A DNA stretch of 64,000 nucleotides from Echinococcus granulosus (Eukaryota; Platyhelminthes; Cestoda; Cyclophyllidea; Taeniidae). The translations under genes were made by a program, and so were the position numbers. Under the pieces are notes generated by a model. It made no database searches and had not been told where the DNA came from. It was given only the letters and a program-made list of their open reading frames with translations. Location: positions 179,706 through 243,705 of the forward strand of contig NW_020170493.1 of the NCBI RefSeq assembly GCF_000524195.1. Direction: 5' to 3'. Shown here piece after piece: positions 13,301 through 24,870 of this stretch. How positions within the stretch are numbered: position 1 is the stretch's first letter; each line of letters begins with the position of its first letter.

Positions 13301-13565
13301 AAGTAGCCTAAAATGAATAAAATAAGTTTAAAATTGTTAGTTTTTATTTGGCTGAGTATAAATTGAGTTCTTGTAGTCCATTATATGATACAGCAAAAAA
13401 GGATAGAAAACACCCAAGTGTCAAGTAAAATCATTGCATGATTTCTTTTGTTTTGGTTTCACCTTTCAAGCGGAATAGGGGTGCTAAATTTTTAAACACA
13501 TCCTAAAGACTTGTTTGAATCCATTGTGGTGTCGGGGCGAAGTTGCTTTCATTTTCGCCAGGAGA
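10314..13565. other. Region between the two SDHB copies, no gene recognised
   Basis: Long but unrecognised open frames lie on the plus strand at 10341-10876 and 10891-11409. They contain internal frame changes and no motif I can place, and could be a decayed gene or chance. From 11410 to 13565 the sequence is AT-moderate, with only short open frames. No repeat shared with the other TRIM-like fragments was noticed. Confidence 0.4.
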
Positions 13566-14622
13566 ATGAATTCCGTTCTCTGCCTTTCGACCCGCTCCGC
13601 ATGTATCCTCGGACAGACAGCCAGGTACGCCAGTACCGGTCCTGTCATGAAGAAGTTCTCTATTTACCGTTACGTAAGTCCCTAGCATCCGTAATTCGGA
13701 CTGGTATTTTCTTTCTGGGTATGCTTAGTAAGTGGTGGAACCTTTGCTCTGTCGTTGCTCTTGGTATTTCGAGGTTTTATATTGTTTCTCACTGAATTTT
13801 AGAATCCCGACAAGCCTGACCAGAAGCCGTACATGCAGACCTTCGAAGTCGATACGAGTGATTGTGGTCCAATGATGCTTGACGCTCTAATCAAAATCAA
13901 ATCCGATCAGGACCCCACCCTAACTTTCCGTCGTTCCTGCCGTGAGGGTATCTGCGGTTCCTGCTCAATGAACATCAATGGTCGTAACCGTCTGGCCTGT
14001 CTCTGCGCTATTCCCAAAGATAATAAAGTCACCAAAATCTACCCTCTCCCACACATGTACGTAGTGAAGGACTTGGTACCCGATATGGCAAACTTCTACG
14101 CTCAGTACCGCTGGATCGAACCCTACCTGAAGAAGAAGGAATTCAGTGAAGAACAAGTCGGTGAGAAGGTCTTCATGCAGTCCATCAAGGATCGGGAAAA
14201 GATAGATGGATTGTACGAGTGCATTCTCTGTCTCTGTTGTTCCGCTTCGTGTCCCTCCTACTGGTGGAACTCTGACAAGTATCTCGGTCCTGCGGTGCTA
14301 CAACAAGCCTATCGTTGGATGATTGATTCTCGCGATGACTATACCTTTGACCGTTTGGAGCAGATGCAGAATAAGTGGTCCACTTACCGTTGCCATACCA
14401 TCATGAACTGTACTGAGACATGTCCAAAGGTAGGCTTTTGGTCCTGTTTATAGCGTTCCATCTGAAAGCTCTGGGTGAGTGACAGCCTCGGTAATTTTTT
14501 TTCATCAGGGTTTGAACCCCGGTAAGGCTATCGGTGAGATCAAGAAGATGCTGATCCACTACAATAGCTACAAGAACAAGAAACCTATGAACGAACGTTT
14601 GGAGAACTCGGTCCCCTTCTGA
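13566..14622 (+). CDS. SDHB: Succinate dehydrogenase iron-sulfur subunit, mitochondrial, copy B
   Basis: Three exons, 13566-13673, 13803-14429 and 14509-14622, have exactly the same coding lengths (108, 627 and 114 nt) and phases as copy A. The product is 282 residues with a targeting-peptide-like start [16 protein letters not shown]. All cluster ligands are present: Cys82/87/90/102 for 2Fe-2S, Cys176/179/182/186 and Cys233/239/243 for the 4Fe-4S and 3Fe-4S clusters. The quinone-site CPSYWWN block is also intact. Complex II role as for copy A. Introns (129 and 79 nt) differ in sequence from those of copy A (113 and 78 nt), so the duplication is not recent. Copy B is closer to typical SDHB in places, for example [17 protein letters not shown] where copy A has [17 protein letters not shown]. 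Confidence 0.96.
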
Positions 14623-15794
14623 ACCGGTTCGAAGTGACGATTGCGGCGTCCTGATGCATTGTTAAAGACTCCTTACCATTGACTGGTGTTAGTTGTCACT
14701 TTCTGTCTGCATTCACACCTAACACTCTTGCCCCATTTTTGAATCGCATAATCCATCCGGTTTTGTGTCTTAGCTTATGAAGGGCAATAGATAGTTTAAT
14801 GCTTCCGGATTTTCCCATTCTTCTCTGCGCTTGCGTCGATGTTCGCTACTACATGGCTGTCGTTTTATATGGACTGGTGCATCTCATACTGATGGGCAGG
14901 ACAAGGCCGTAGAAGTTTATGCAGGGTCTTTATTTACACGTTTGATGTGCCTCTCTCTGAGTCTACTCATCATTAAAAACAATCCTGGTCCCACTCGGGA
15001 GAGCTTTTGTCCTGAGGGAATGGAGTGCCTTTTGTTCTCGCTTGGCTGCCCACGAGGGATGCAGCGGAGCCTCGGGTGTGCCCGGGGCTCTCCGCCTCGG
15101 AACTGGGCCATGGCGGTTGTAGGGGTTACCGCGGCCGCGCCTAAAGGTGTGGTGGTGTCGCTGCTGGGTCGTCCCTCTGTGGGTAGCGTCGCCTTCGGGC
15201 TTGGCTCTCCTTTCTCGAAGCTGGAATGGAGAAATAACTTGTTTACAACCTTATGCCAATGCGTCCTATCGGAGAGTGGCGATTGGTGACTGTCGCCTGG
15301 CAACCATCTGCGCGCGCTTCAGCCGCGTTCAGGAGTAGGGAGCTACGTGAGTCCATTGCCTCCTGGATGGCGTTGGATTGCTTCATCAGCGCACCAGCAC
15401 TAAGTGGTATGCACAAAGGCCATCAGAAAAAGGAGAAAATTGTTGATCAACTGCTTTTCAAGCTTCGCCTATGGCAGCTGTCGTTCGCTTTCAACACCAG
15501 CACAGAGAGTTCATGGCAGAAGGTGAGGCGTTACATCCGTTTCCTGCATCACATAGACGATAAAAGGCTGTGTAGGTCACTAAACTGACTCGAAAACGCA
15601 GTTTGGGAGTCTTACGACCTCGGATCAAACTATCGAGGTCAACATTATTCCTAGTCAGGGTCAATTTAAAACACTTCCAAAGGAATTTGGAAATAACAGG
15701 GGAATTGGTTGAATTGTGGTGAATACTGGTACTGGAGGGCCTCTGTTCCTCCATCATCAAGACAACAAGCAACAAAAAGGGTGGTTGAGCTCAC
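14623..15794. other. Intergenic, GC-rich patch with open frames on both strands
   Basis: Positions 15050-15330 are GC-rich and stay open on both strands (plus 14831-15289, minus 14917-15303). The translations are Gly/Ala/Pro-rich with no domain I recognise and no convincing splice context. I treat this as non-coding or an unknown repeat. Confidence 0.4.
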
Positions 15795-15914
15795 CTCCTT
15801 TTTCATCTCGACGTCGTCTCGACCAAGAATGTCATCCCCATCCTCCTGGTTGAAGCCATCTTCGGCGACCTGTTCAACGATGATCTCGTGGATCACATCG
15901 TTGGCATCGGCCTT
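15795..15914 (-). CDS. Unassigned acidic coding exon
   Basis: A minus-strand exon of 120 nt with a good acceptor (CTTTCACAG) and donor (GTGAGC), phase 0 at both ends. It encodes an acidic helix-like segment, KADANDVIHEIIVEQVAEDG, then an Asp-rich tail ending in a KKE run. It may belong with the exons at 17559-18716, which also end in phase 0, or with a separate first exon whose ATG would lie at 16509-16511 (reading MVDDDEVVHSFAELIST). I do not recognise the family. Confidence 0.5.
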
Positions 15915-17558
15915 CTGTGAAAGGAGGCAAGGTGAGGTGGATCAAGCAGGTGTTTACACAGTAGACGTGGGATCTGGAACTTCATCGACAGAGAGCTGAA
16001 TGGGTCGTCTAAAGTGAGCCTTTTTATCATTTGTACATCCACCCTCTGCCTGCCACAGTGAGGCGCCAAGTTTGACTTAATCCGTTCATGTTTTTACCAA
16101 AAATTGACGATCCACTTCCAAAAAGTAAAGAGTTGAATAGAATCCCACTTTTTTTTCTCATTTTTTAAGCAAACATTCTTTTTTGAACGAAAAAAAAAAC
16201 CCGCATGAACCAGTGCATCAGAGCACCTGACGGTCTGCCACACACAGGGCCGTGACAACGAACCGACCTCGCAGGACAGCACATCACACCAACAAGCGAC
16301 CTGGTGGTTAAACTGATAAACCGCGGTTTTTTGCTTGAGAAAAAAACTTTGTAAATTGACACAACTTCGTTACTTCCGCACGCGGTGAATGCGTGAGAGA
16401 GTGAATTTCATAATTAAAGAGTTCACGGTTGCAACCGGACCTCTCGCCCCGCGAGAAAACCGTGGAGATTAGCTCGGCGAACGAATGCACAACCTCGTCA
16501 TCGTCCACCATCGTGGCAACAAGGTTCAACGAATGCCGATGCAAAATATTTCTTGGTAAAAATTTTTCATGCAGAGATCACGAACCTAGACTTTGAACTC
16601 GTCTCTAATCACCACCTTTGGCTGTAGGCCCTCCAGAGAACTCCACTAATCCGTTGAATTCGGACAAGTTTTACTTCTTCACAGACGAGGCGTTAGCCCG
16701 ATTCCACAAGTACTCGGTCGCCTACCTCTTCACCAGTAAAAGTGGAGCAGTTAGACCTAAACACGATCACCCTGGAGTGGTGTAACTACTCCAACCACTA
16801 CCAGCCCGAGTAGTCCGGTTGTTGCTAACACCTTTTAGTGCCCTCGGAGCAGGAGCATCCGATTTGCCTTTTGCGCCTCGATAAAACGGGTAGAGGGGAT
16901 AGGTCGTGCATTTGCGACGCCAAATTTAGGCACAGAAAGAAGTTTGATGTCACCACAAACCCATGGCGCTGGAGGAAAATGCCTGAATGACCCCACTCCA
17001 CGTGACACGGTCTGGATGCGCGGGTGAATGACGAAAAAATCTCGTTGCATCAACACTGACGCAAAAAGGCATGTGATTGTTGTTTTGCTGGTAATAAAGT
17101 GAACTCGCTGTCGGTATTCGCTTGGAAAAAATGAATCGCTGAGAGACGTTTAAATGAGCACCATAGAGCTTAACCTGAACCTAACCAGGATTGCCAAATT
17201 ATATTATTTAAAAGCGCAATTAATTAATAGAAAAATGCGAATCAGCGACTAAAGTGCCAGACTTATGTCCAATAGGTGCACCAAATACTACTTGTGCGGA
17301 AATAAGTATATGACACGATTCATATATAGTAATCAGGAAAAGCAAAATTCCAGACTCGTAACTAAGTTCAGACAAAAAAATTGTGCATAGGTGATAAGCG
17401 AACTGGGATTTCGACCAGCAAAACTTGTATACCCGTGCTTCTATTGATATGCTATTAAGAAATTAAGTATAAATAATTGGGCGTAAATAAGATGTAAATA
17501 AAGTTCTACAGCAACGCTTCCACGACGAATCGATATTAGATCAGTGCAAATAACTTAC

Positions 17559-18716
17559 AGAATTTAAGGGTGAAGTCATAGCTTCCTGACCTTCCGTCTT
17601 GTGCTTTTGCTTTCGAGGCAAATCGCGGGGTCCAAGTGTTTCCTTCTCCGTCTAGAAAGTGCAAAAGCATGTTAAGGCATCAATAAACATCGTTTTTTGG
17701 TAAACAAATGTAAATGTAATGCTCTAACTCAGGGATTTGATAGCGAAAGAATTTTACCACTGCCAAGACACCAGTAAATAGCGCGAAAGAGGTGCTACTG
17801 ATAAATTAATAAGTGGACCACCCGATTTATTAAGCACTTTCTCCGCACGCAATTTGACGCGGTACCAGCTGTCCTTAGATCGCCATCTGACACACACACT
17901 TTACCGAATATAAAGCTGCCACAGACCGCAAAATGGGCAGGTTTACGCCTCACGCCGAAATTCTCCAAAGCCTATTCTAAAACTGGTCTTCTTCAAGACC
18001 CTCGGTGGTGGATGTAGCGGAGTGGACATTTTGAGGGCTCCATACACTTCACACTAGTAAAAATGTTTGCGACTATGAATCCACTCGATAGTGACCACAT
18101 TTTCGTGCCGGGATCGCATGCTGAAAAAGGTTCACTTCTGCTTCTGATGCATATCTTATCCGTACCATCTCTGGTGCAGGACAAACGTTTTCCGCCCAAC
18201 TGTAAGGGCAGCCGAGAGGAAGATCGAATCCCACTTTTCCTCCCCCAATTATAACCGAAACAAAGAATATGCAAAGTCTTCGATGCAAAAAACAAGCAAC
18301 TCAATCGGCTTACAGATTTTGAAGTCGTAACAACCTCCACCTTTTGTTTTTCCATCTTTTTCACCTTATGATCCCTACCCTTTGTTGAAGCAGCCAAATT
18401 CATTGCTCCATCTGCCTGCAGCATTGAACCATCTCCAGTCCCAGCTTTCATGGCTCCAACCAGAAGTTTACTATCTCCATTACCACCACCAGGCACCAGG
18501 TATTCATCAATATCCTCACCGCTGTCCATCTTAGCAATCAGCTCGCCGATAAAAGCCTTCATTTCGGGGTTATCGTACTGAATACTGTGGGCATCCTCCG
18601 CCTTGCTATAATCCCCAATCTCCAATTTTTTGCCTTCTTCTTCTGCTTCTTCACGCAAAAGTCGCCTCTGGGCTGCTATCAACTTCCGGTCATTTTCCTC
18701 CTTAAAGGCTTTAAAC
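17559..18716 (-). CDS. Unassigned charged protein, two exons
   Basis: Two minus-strand exons, 18314-18716 and 17559-17651, have canonical borders and join in phase 0. The first encodes a charged helix (AAQRRLLREEAEEEGKKLEI), an acidic block (MKAFIGELIAKMDSGEDIDE), a Gly-rich segment and a Lys-rich end. The second encodes a basic patch (PRDLPRKQKHK). The first exon needs two bases from an upstream exon. The nearest upstream coding exon (SRFBP1-like) could supply them through a GTGCGT donor just before its stop codon, giving KQ-FKAFKEENDRK in frame. So these may be the C-terminal part of that gene or a separate gene. I do not recognise a family. Confidence 0.5.
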
Positions 18717-19077
18717 CTAAAGTGAAAATATTAATGCTTACAAGCTATAGCGAAAACTCTCGAGACTTTTAAACAACCTGGTAAAATAAAACACTAAATT
18801 TACCAGACACCAGGACCAAGTCAATGGAAGGAAGGGGGAATAATGTGGGCATAAGAAGCCTAGGGTTCAACTCGTTAAATACTGAAGAGAGCGCACAACG
18901 TCGACATCCACTCAAGCAGTGCTAAAGTAAGGCAAACTTTGCGTGCTTTAGGAACTGCTGCAATAAACCATCCTCAATACGCAACAAAGGCAAAGTACTA
19001 TTTCAATATAAAACAGACAAAGTAAGGCTGATAACTAAAGACACGTTAAAGTCAATAGAAAAATATATTTTAACTGA

Positions 19078-19737
19078 TTAAACGCACTGCTTAATGCTAG
19101 AGGCAGTTTGATTGTCCATGATATCTTTCTGTTCGACCAAAGGGAAAGGGAGATCGCCTTTTCGGCGTTTCTTAGTCTTTCTTTTCTGCTCCGGCGTTTT
19201 CCACTTTCCCGAGGTGTTTTTGTACAACAGGTATTGCACCAGAGTTGGCCAATCACTGTGTTTCGTACGGAAGTTGCTTACGAACTCAGCAATTTCGGGT
19301 CGAGCGGCAAGGCGAATGACTATGCGATCCTGTTTCGTCAAACCTTCTCCTCCTTTTTCTAGCTATAAACACAAGGGACCTACATGAGTGTTTTGTTCAC
19401 TAAGCACAAACTGTTTCACAAAAGCGAATACACTTGCCAGATCGTGAGGATTTGCGTTCGCCAAAACTAGCTTGCATAATTTAATGTCGTTTAACGCTTT
19501 CAAAAGCCGAATTTCTGCTAGTTTGTTGACAATTTTACGACCTAAGCGTTTTCCTTTATTCTCAGGTGCCTTGGATTGCTTCAATTTTTGTCGTTTTATG
19601 CAAGATGCCAGCTCACGGAGAACTAAAACTCTTGCTTTCTTAATAAGTGGCCGCATAGCCAACACAACATTGTTTAATTGGACAACGTCAACTGACAGTT
19701 CCTCATCTTCTTCGTCAATTCCATATGTCAGCGGCAT
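19078..19737 (-). CDS. SRFBP1: Serum response factor-binding protein 1 / BUD22-like protein
   Basis: A minus-strand ATG at 19737 opens an acidic start (GIDEEDEELS) followed by VQLNNVVLAMRPLIKKARVL and VLRELASCIKRQK. This matches the N-terminal block of SRFBP1/BUD22 ([20 protein letters not shown]-type), nuclear/nucleolar proteins linked to small-subunit ribosome biogenesis. A second segment, QDRIVIRLAARPEI, matches the later ERAIARLAVHP-type block. An in-frame TAG at 19363-19365 separates the two. A 54-nt intron (19330-19383, GTAGGT...AACAG) removes it and keeps the frame, giving exons 19384-19737 and 19078-19329 and 201 residues ending in a Lys/Arg-rich tail (KRKTKKRRKG). This is shorter than the vertebrate protein (roughly 430), so the true 3' end may include the exons at 17559-18716. 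Confidence 0.72.
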
Positions 19738-21822
19738 CAGAAACCCGCAGCTAGTGACTAGACAGATCTAATTATAATGGGCTGGACGGCACATACGCAA
19801 GGTCATTATTACCAACATCGCTAAGACGAAGGCATCATTCCATTCGTGCATGAATTGAACAATAGGTAGACCTTGTTTGTAGCGAACCGTAATAGTAGAG
19901 CTAAAATGCTGCTAAAATTTGTATAAGGTTAGCTTAATGCAAACACTGTGCAACTGGCCCAGTCAGGATATCATGACGCAACGTGGTAGTGCAATTTGTT
20001 GAGATTGATGTCCCCCTTTGATTAACTGCACAGGTAGCTAAAATATTAATCGAATACAAGCTTGCATAGTGTTACTGATTTTTGTTCCTTTGGAAAGAAA
20101 TAGGGTTCACTTAGTACTCCTTGTGCAAAATATTTGCCTTTTATGGTTCCCCTAGAATCTTCTCACAACATCTTACAACTGTTACTCTTTGTTTAATGAA
20201 ACTTTTGGAACTTTTGTAGCACTTTTTAATTTTGTATTCTCTCTTGTCGACAATGCTTGCCTTGCTTATTTGACAATGGGAGTGACACCTGTATCATCAA
20301 TTGGGTTTCCTTAGACCCGAAAATCGATACAGTGCTTTATTGGAATCTCTGATACTTACATGACCTTATTACTGGGTTGAGACACACTGCTTTCTTCCTG
20401 CATCAACAACTTTTAGCCACAAAGGCTTGTTTGCCATGTCTGATAAAGAACTATGCCACCCTCATCCCACTGCTACTGGCGTCGAAAAAGTTTGCGTCAA
20501 AAGTGGGCCAAAAGACTAGGCAACTTGGAACACTGTCAGTTGTGTTTGAGAAATATGTGATATCAATGGCCTTCCACTTCATAATTTTATTAGCTAAATT
20601 AGCGAAAGGGTTCCAGATACACTTTACATTTCCAAAATGGGAGGGGGACACCACGGTAATTATTCCAAAAGGTGCCTTGATGTAGCGACCCAAGACCTCT
20701 CCGAAGACCAAAATAGGACATACAGCTAAGGCAGTTTATGCGTAGTCAACCTAGAGGAGAGCTCATAGGCTAAAAGTGCGGCCCCTAGGCCGGGTCGGTC
20801 GGTCGGTCGGCTGGCCGGAGGAGGTACAAGCGCGGAGACACTGAGTTGCCCCTATACCAAAACCAAGCGGTACACTAACAACTAGCGCATACAATTTAGA
20901 CAATAAAGGAGAAAGCAGAACTGGTTCTTCTTGCATTAAATGTTCCAAAGTCGAGAAGCAGAGTTATAATAACTCATGAGTCCCTCCAATTTGTCATTCC
21001 ATCAATGCGTTGCCGGCTCCAACTTTCCCATCTGCAACTGCGATTACGCCGCATGTCAGTCGTCAGGCAGGTTATGACAACTGCTTGCTTCCAAACGCAC
21101 GTCACAAGCGGATAGGTTGAGTTCAAAGCAACCAAGTGGATGTTAAACGGCCGCAGTCTGAGAATGACAATACCATCTGTCCAGTGGATGAGTTGCTCAA
21201 TTTGGAAATTGTGCAAGCATTGGCACAATGACAGACCTGCAGAGCATTTTAATTCACTTTAAACGACTTCGAAGGGAAATTTAAAGTGACAGAAGTAAGT
21301 TAGCTATGGCAGAGCGGACACCCAGACCGTTAGATTCCACGATGCGCTCGATTTCCACAAACCGAAAAATGAATCCCACTTTGAATGGTAACAAAGACAG
21401 TCAATGAGTGACATCAAAGGCTAAAAAAACTACAGGAGGCCATCAGAATGGAGTAATACCAAAACAGAAACGGCAGCACTTCAAATATCCCCAAAGAATT
21501 TCGATCAAGAGCACATTTCAGATAGCTATGCATCTTGCACTGACGCAACCCTAGTTACTGATCACAGTCACAGTGCGGTTGGAATTCTAACATTTTCCAT
21601 CAAAAATTTGTAGTTATTAGATCCGAAATAATGGCAAGAAGTTACTGTCCGAGCAAAGCAATAGTCACAGATACCATCTGGACGATATCAACATTATCAA
21701 GGTTAAAAACACCATTATTCCTTAAATCGTCAATTTGAATAGTTGAACAACTAAAGAGGTAGACAAAAGCCACATAGCCACATTATCGTCGATTCTCTGT
21801 TAAAAAACAAACGTCAATTGGC
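19738..21822. other. Intergenic region, one repeat fragment
   Basis: Nothing coding was recognised. The plus-strand frame 20377-20685 has no splice or family support. A fragment of the TRIM-like repeat lies at about 20684-20840. Confidence 0.4.
20684..20840 (-). mobile_element. Fragment of the TRIM-like dispersed repeat
   Basis: On the plus strand the words CGACCCAAGACC..TCTCCGAAGAC followed about 100 bases later by GGCTGGCC..GGAGGTACAAG match, in order, the reverse complement of the repeat module at 35205-35350 (TCCCAAGACTTCCCTGAAGA ... GGCCAGCCCACCCAGGGAGG). It is strongly diverged. It includes a short CGGT tandem (GGTCGGTCGGTCGG). Confidence 0.45.
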
Positions 21823-22568
21823 CTTGGAAACATCTTCATACGGTAATATTTTCGAATCTTTCAGTTCCTCCTCAATAGCAGGAAAGATGATGTCGGAAAT
21901 GAATTTGCCTGTTTGAAGGATTTCGTGGATTAGAAACTTCTCGCGCTCCAGAGCAACCCTCGGTTCACAATACACTACCACAGCCTCTGCACTAGAAAAA
22001 TGGAGGAAGCACTAATATATCACCTTGTAAAAGTAGAAATAGATACTTTTCCATGGTCAAACCTTACTCATTCGGGGGAGGGAGTTTGTGAAGTTCCACT
22101 CGAACAACAAGTCCCTTAAAAGAGGTGGAAAAAGAGACGAATTCCCAGTCAGCTGCACGCTTTTTATACACCACATTCCAGCAGCGTGGATTTTTGGCCG
22201 AAGAGTCTACGAAAAGAAAATTGAAGCACACTGGTGGAAAAGAAAGACGATTTAAATAGCAACAATGATTACCGTATGATAGGTTAAGGAGTTGGTGATA
22301 TGGTTCATACAGCAACGATGACCGCAGAGGGACAGACACAATACTGGGCCCTGAAAAAGACAGTTTGCTCGAACATTATATGCTGCCTTTGAAGCCAGAA
22401 TAAAGCACAAAAAGCACATCTGTTTCTGACGTTAATGAAGAGAGCACTGTAACAAAAGAGAACATCAAAGGTGTTCTTACTCGAAACAAAATTAGTGGGC
22501 GTGTATTCTGACAACGAGTCAATACACGCAGCTCGTAGACGAAGCTTTAGAAACGACTCGATAAGATC
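21823..22568 (-). CDS. Unidentified conserved-looking protein, 3' four exons
   Basis: Exons 22481-22568, 22273-22350, 22068-22206 and 21823-21991 have canonical GT-AG borders and phases that agree at every junction (1, 1, 2), ending in TGA. They encode 157 residues: an amphipathic start (LIESFLKLRLRAACIDSLSE), then PRCWNVVYKKRAADWEFVSF and FKGLVVRVEL (a likely beta sheet), AVVVYCEPRV, and a helical end (SDIIFPAIEEEL). The phase agreement over three introns makes a real gene likely. The 5' exon, which must end in phase 0, was not found. I do not recognise the family; a mixed alpha/beta intracellular protein without signal or membrane segments is all that can be said. Confidence 0.65.
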
Positions 22569-23133
22569 CTAAAGTGGAAAAAATGCAACAAAAAGGCTAC
22601 TAAATGTGCAAAAGAGAAAGAAAGCAGCCAAAATGACGTTGCTTGGCCATACAAAATCTACTATTAGAGAAATGAGGTTTACTGCAACGAAGAGAAAGGA
22701 TTAATGAAGTTTGGCGACATATTGGGTATGATTAGAATTAAAAGTGAAACGCATTTTTGCAAAAAAGGATGCAGGCAGGAAAATACATCCATAAATTAAC
22801 AGAGATAGTGCAGAAACACGAGAAAGAACACTCGACCACGATTACCAAGGGCACAGCCTCAGACATCCAAAAAGTTGCTCTAGACTTATGAAAATTCAAA
22901 ATAATTACTTAAAGACATAATTTAGTAAAGGAGCTCTACACCACATGGATGTTAGTACTTTTCATTTTTATGTTAAGTCTGCAACCTCAGTAATGTCCAA
23001 TTTGTGGGAATAAATCTAGGAAGGATTTAGAAAATTTTGTTGAATGTAGCAATTAGCAAAAATTTAGTTGCCAAAAAACTCCCATAAAATAAATGGCCGA
23101 AATATTTTAAGTGAGGTCAAAGCAACTTAACTA

Positions 23134-23330
23134 TTGCCCAAAATGATTTTTGTGTCATCTAATGTATCAAAAATGGGACCTTTTTCAATGGTCGTAGAGG
23201 TCCAAGACTTCCCTGAGGAAGAAAAGGGAAAAAATACTCAGGCAGAACACGTAGATTTGGCATGCGGAATAAATTGGGGCCATTGGCTCTGCACAGAAGC
23301 TAGTTCTTTTGAAGATTGAATGTAGCCGAA
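23134..23330 (-). mobile_element. Fragment of the TRIM-like dispersed repeat
   Basis: On the plus strand AGGTCCAAGACTTCCCTGAG, GAAGAAAAGGGAAAAAATAC and TCAGGCAGAA follow in the same order as the reverse complement of 35205-35350. The chance peptide VQDFPEEE read here parallels SQDFPEDE read from that copy, which is how the relation was first noticed. It is diverged and truncated. Confidence 0.6.
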
Positions 23331-24556
23331 ATATTAATTAATCTATTACCAAAACCGAGAGCTAAACAAGCAATTAGCTGATTGCAATGCTAGTACTTCA
23401 CACGCAGTTATAACTGGAGTGTTTGTTCCTTTCTGAATGACTTGTTTGGCTACTAATTTATTTTCTTATGTAGCAAAATAACCGTTTTTATAAATAATTA
23501 TTAAATCGAATGTAATGTTCACTTTCTTCTCTGTTTCTATCCGACACTTTTAAAAAGTTCCTTAATCTGCATCTGGCTTTCTTCACAAACATTTGTTCAC
23601 TTTGTCAGTGATTCCTTTGTAGTTTCACCTCCTCTTGTCTGAATCACCTTTTCCGATAGGGTTTATGTACTCTAATCCTTGTCCTATTTTCCTATTATCA
23701 CATCCTTTTAGTTTTTTTAGTATCAATATCTTTTTTTAAGGGGGACTTGCTGGTTTCCGTACGCAGGTAGGCACTTGCTTAGGTAAGTATCCAAAGCATT
23801 CTCTTTATCTCTATGGCAATATTTGTCCACCTTGCTGCACGTCACTTCAAATGTGGCTGGACTAGCAGTAAAGTGGTTCACCAGCACAGCTAATTTCACC
23901 TTCTTCCACTCAAAAAGTAAGTGAAACGCTTTTACCACGTGTCACCAACTCCGTCGCACACTCAACTCCTCCAACTACCACGACTGCTATAAATTTCAAT
24001 TAACTCACCTATGATTCACACTCATCTACACTCCCTTGGCAGAAAAATGCGAAAATTTTGAGCAACGAGTATCAAGAACACACTTGCCAATTTGGCCTCA
24101 AGGCTCTGTTGTCTGTATCATTTGTCTGCACTACTATGAAGACACTAAGAGGTTCTGAAAGGAAATAATGAAAGAAAGGACATGCCTTTAGCAGCGCTTT
24201 GATGGATCAACCTCCAGAAGAAGAAGTCTCCTCGTTGCCAAGCCAAAATAATCAATAACTTTAGTGCCTGTAATCAATAAGGCATGAATTTTTTTCCAGT
24301 TGCGCCAGGGTTGCTGCCTTTCCTCTCTCTGGCAGCGAAATGCGCTCATGCCAACCCACCCCCACGTCACCCTCTACTCCTCTCCCATGCATGTGACAGG
24401 TGCACACAAGGACAACAAGGCAAGCTTAAATTAAAGTGACTCCACAAGTCTCTCTCTTAGAGGAAAGCAGTTTATGCTGTGTTCCACAAGTGTGGGAGGG
24501 GGCGGGCACCACCGCACACCCATTTCACCCCTGCCTACGTGTGTATGTGCGTGCGC

Positions 24557-24870
24557 TCATGAGCTTGCCATTGTGAGACCTTCACGTGAGGCTACATTTA
24601 GTTTTGCTCCTTCTTCTCTTTCATCATCTTGTACATCTCGCGGTTGTGTGAAAAAGGTCACCTCGTCTCCCCTCCACACATACGCGGACAAAAAGAGGTG
24701 ACCGTGCCTTTCCACTGTTGCATGGAACAGGTTCAACCGACCGATTGTGCACTCATTTAACTCCAGAACAGCGTCAAATGGCATATTGAATGACTTGAAT
24801 ATCCTCAAGGCGGCTTGATCGATGGTGGGCAGCCCGAGGTCGTATCCGCCGTAGACGGGGGGGGGGGGAG
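24557..24870 (-). other. Exon-like open frame next to a 12-base G run
   Basis: The minus strand reads YGGYDLGLPTIDQAALRIFK, then FDAVLELNECTIGRLNLFHA and TVERHGHLFL without a stop. The composition looks protein-like, but the frame starts within a run of 12 C on this strand (24857-24868), has no clear acceptor, and its downstream half becomes charged and less protein-like. It could be an exon, part of a transposon protein, or chance. No family recognised. Confidence 0.3.

Noticed and set aside
14831..15303. Long overlapping ORFs on both strands (152 and 128 residues)
   Set aside because: GC-rich sequence keeps both strands open by chance; translations are Gly/Ala/Pro-rich with no domain, signal or splice logic.
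23723..23938. Minus-strand 71-residue ORF with several cysteines
   Set aside because: No signal peptide, no acceptor/donor pair in phase with the neighbouring unidentified gene, no family recognised.
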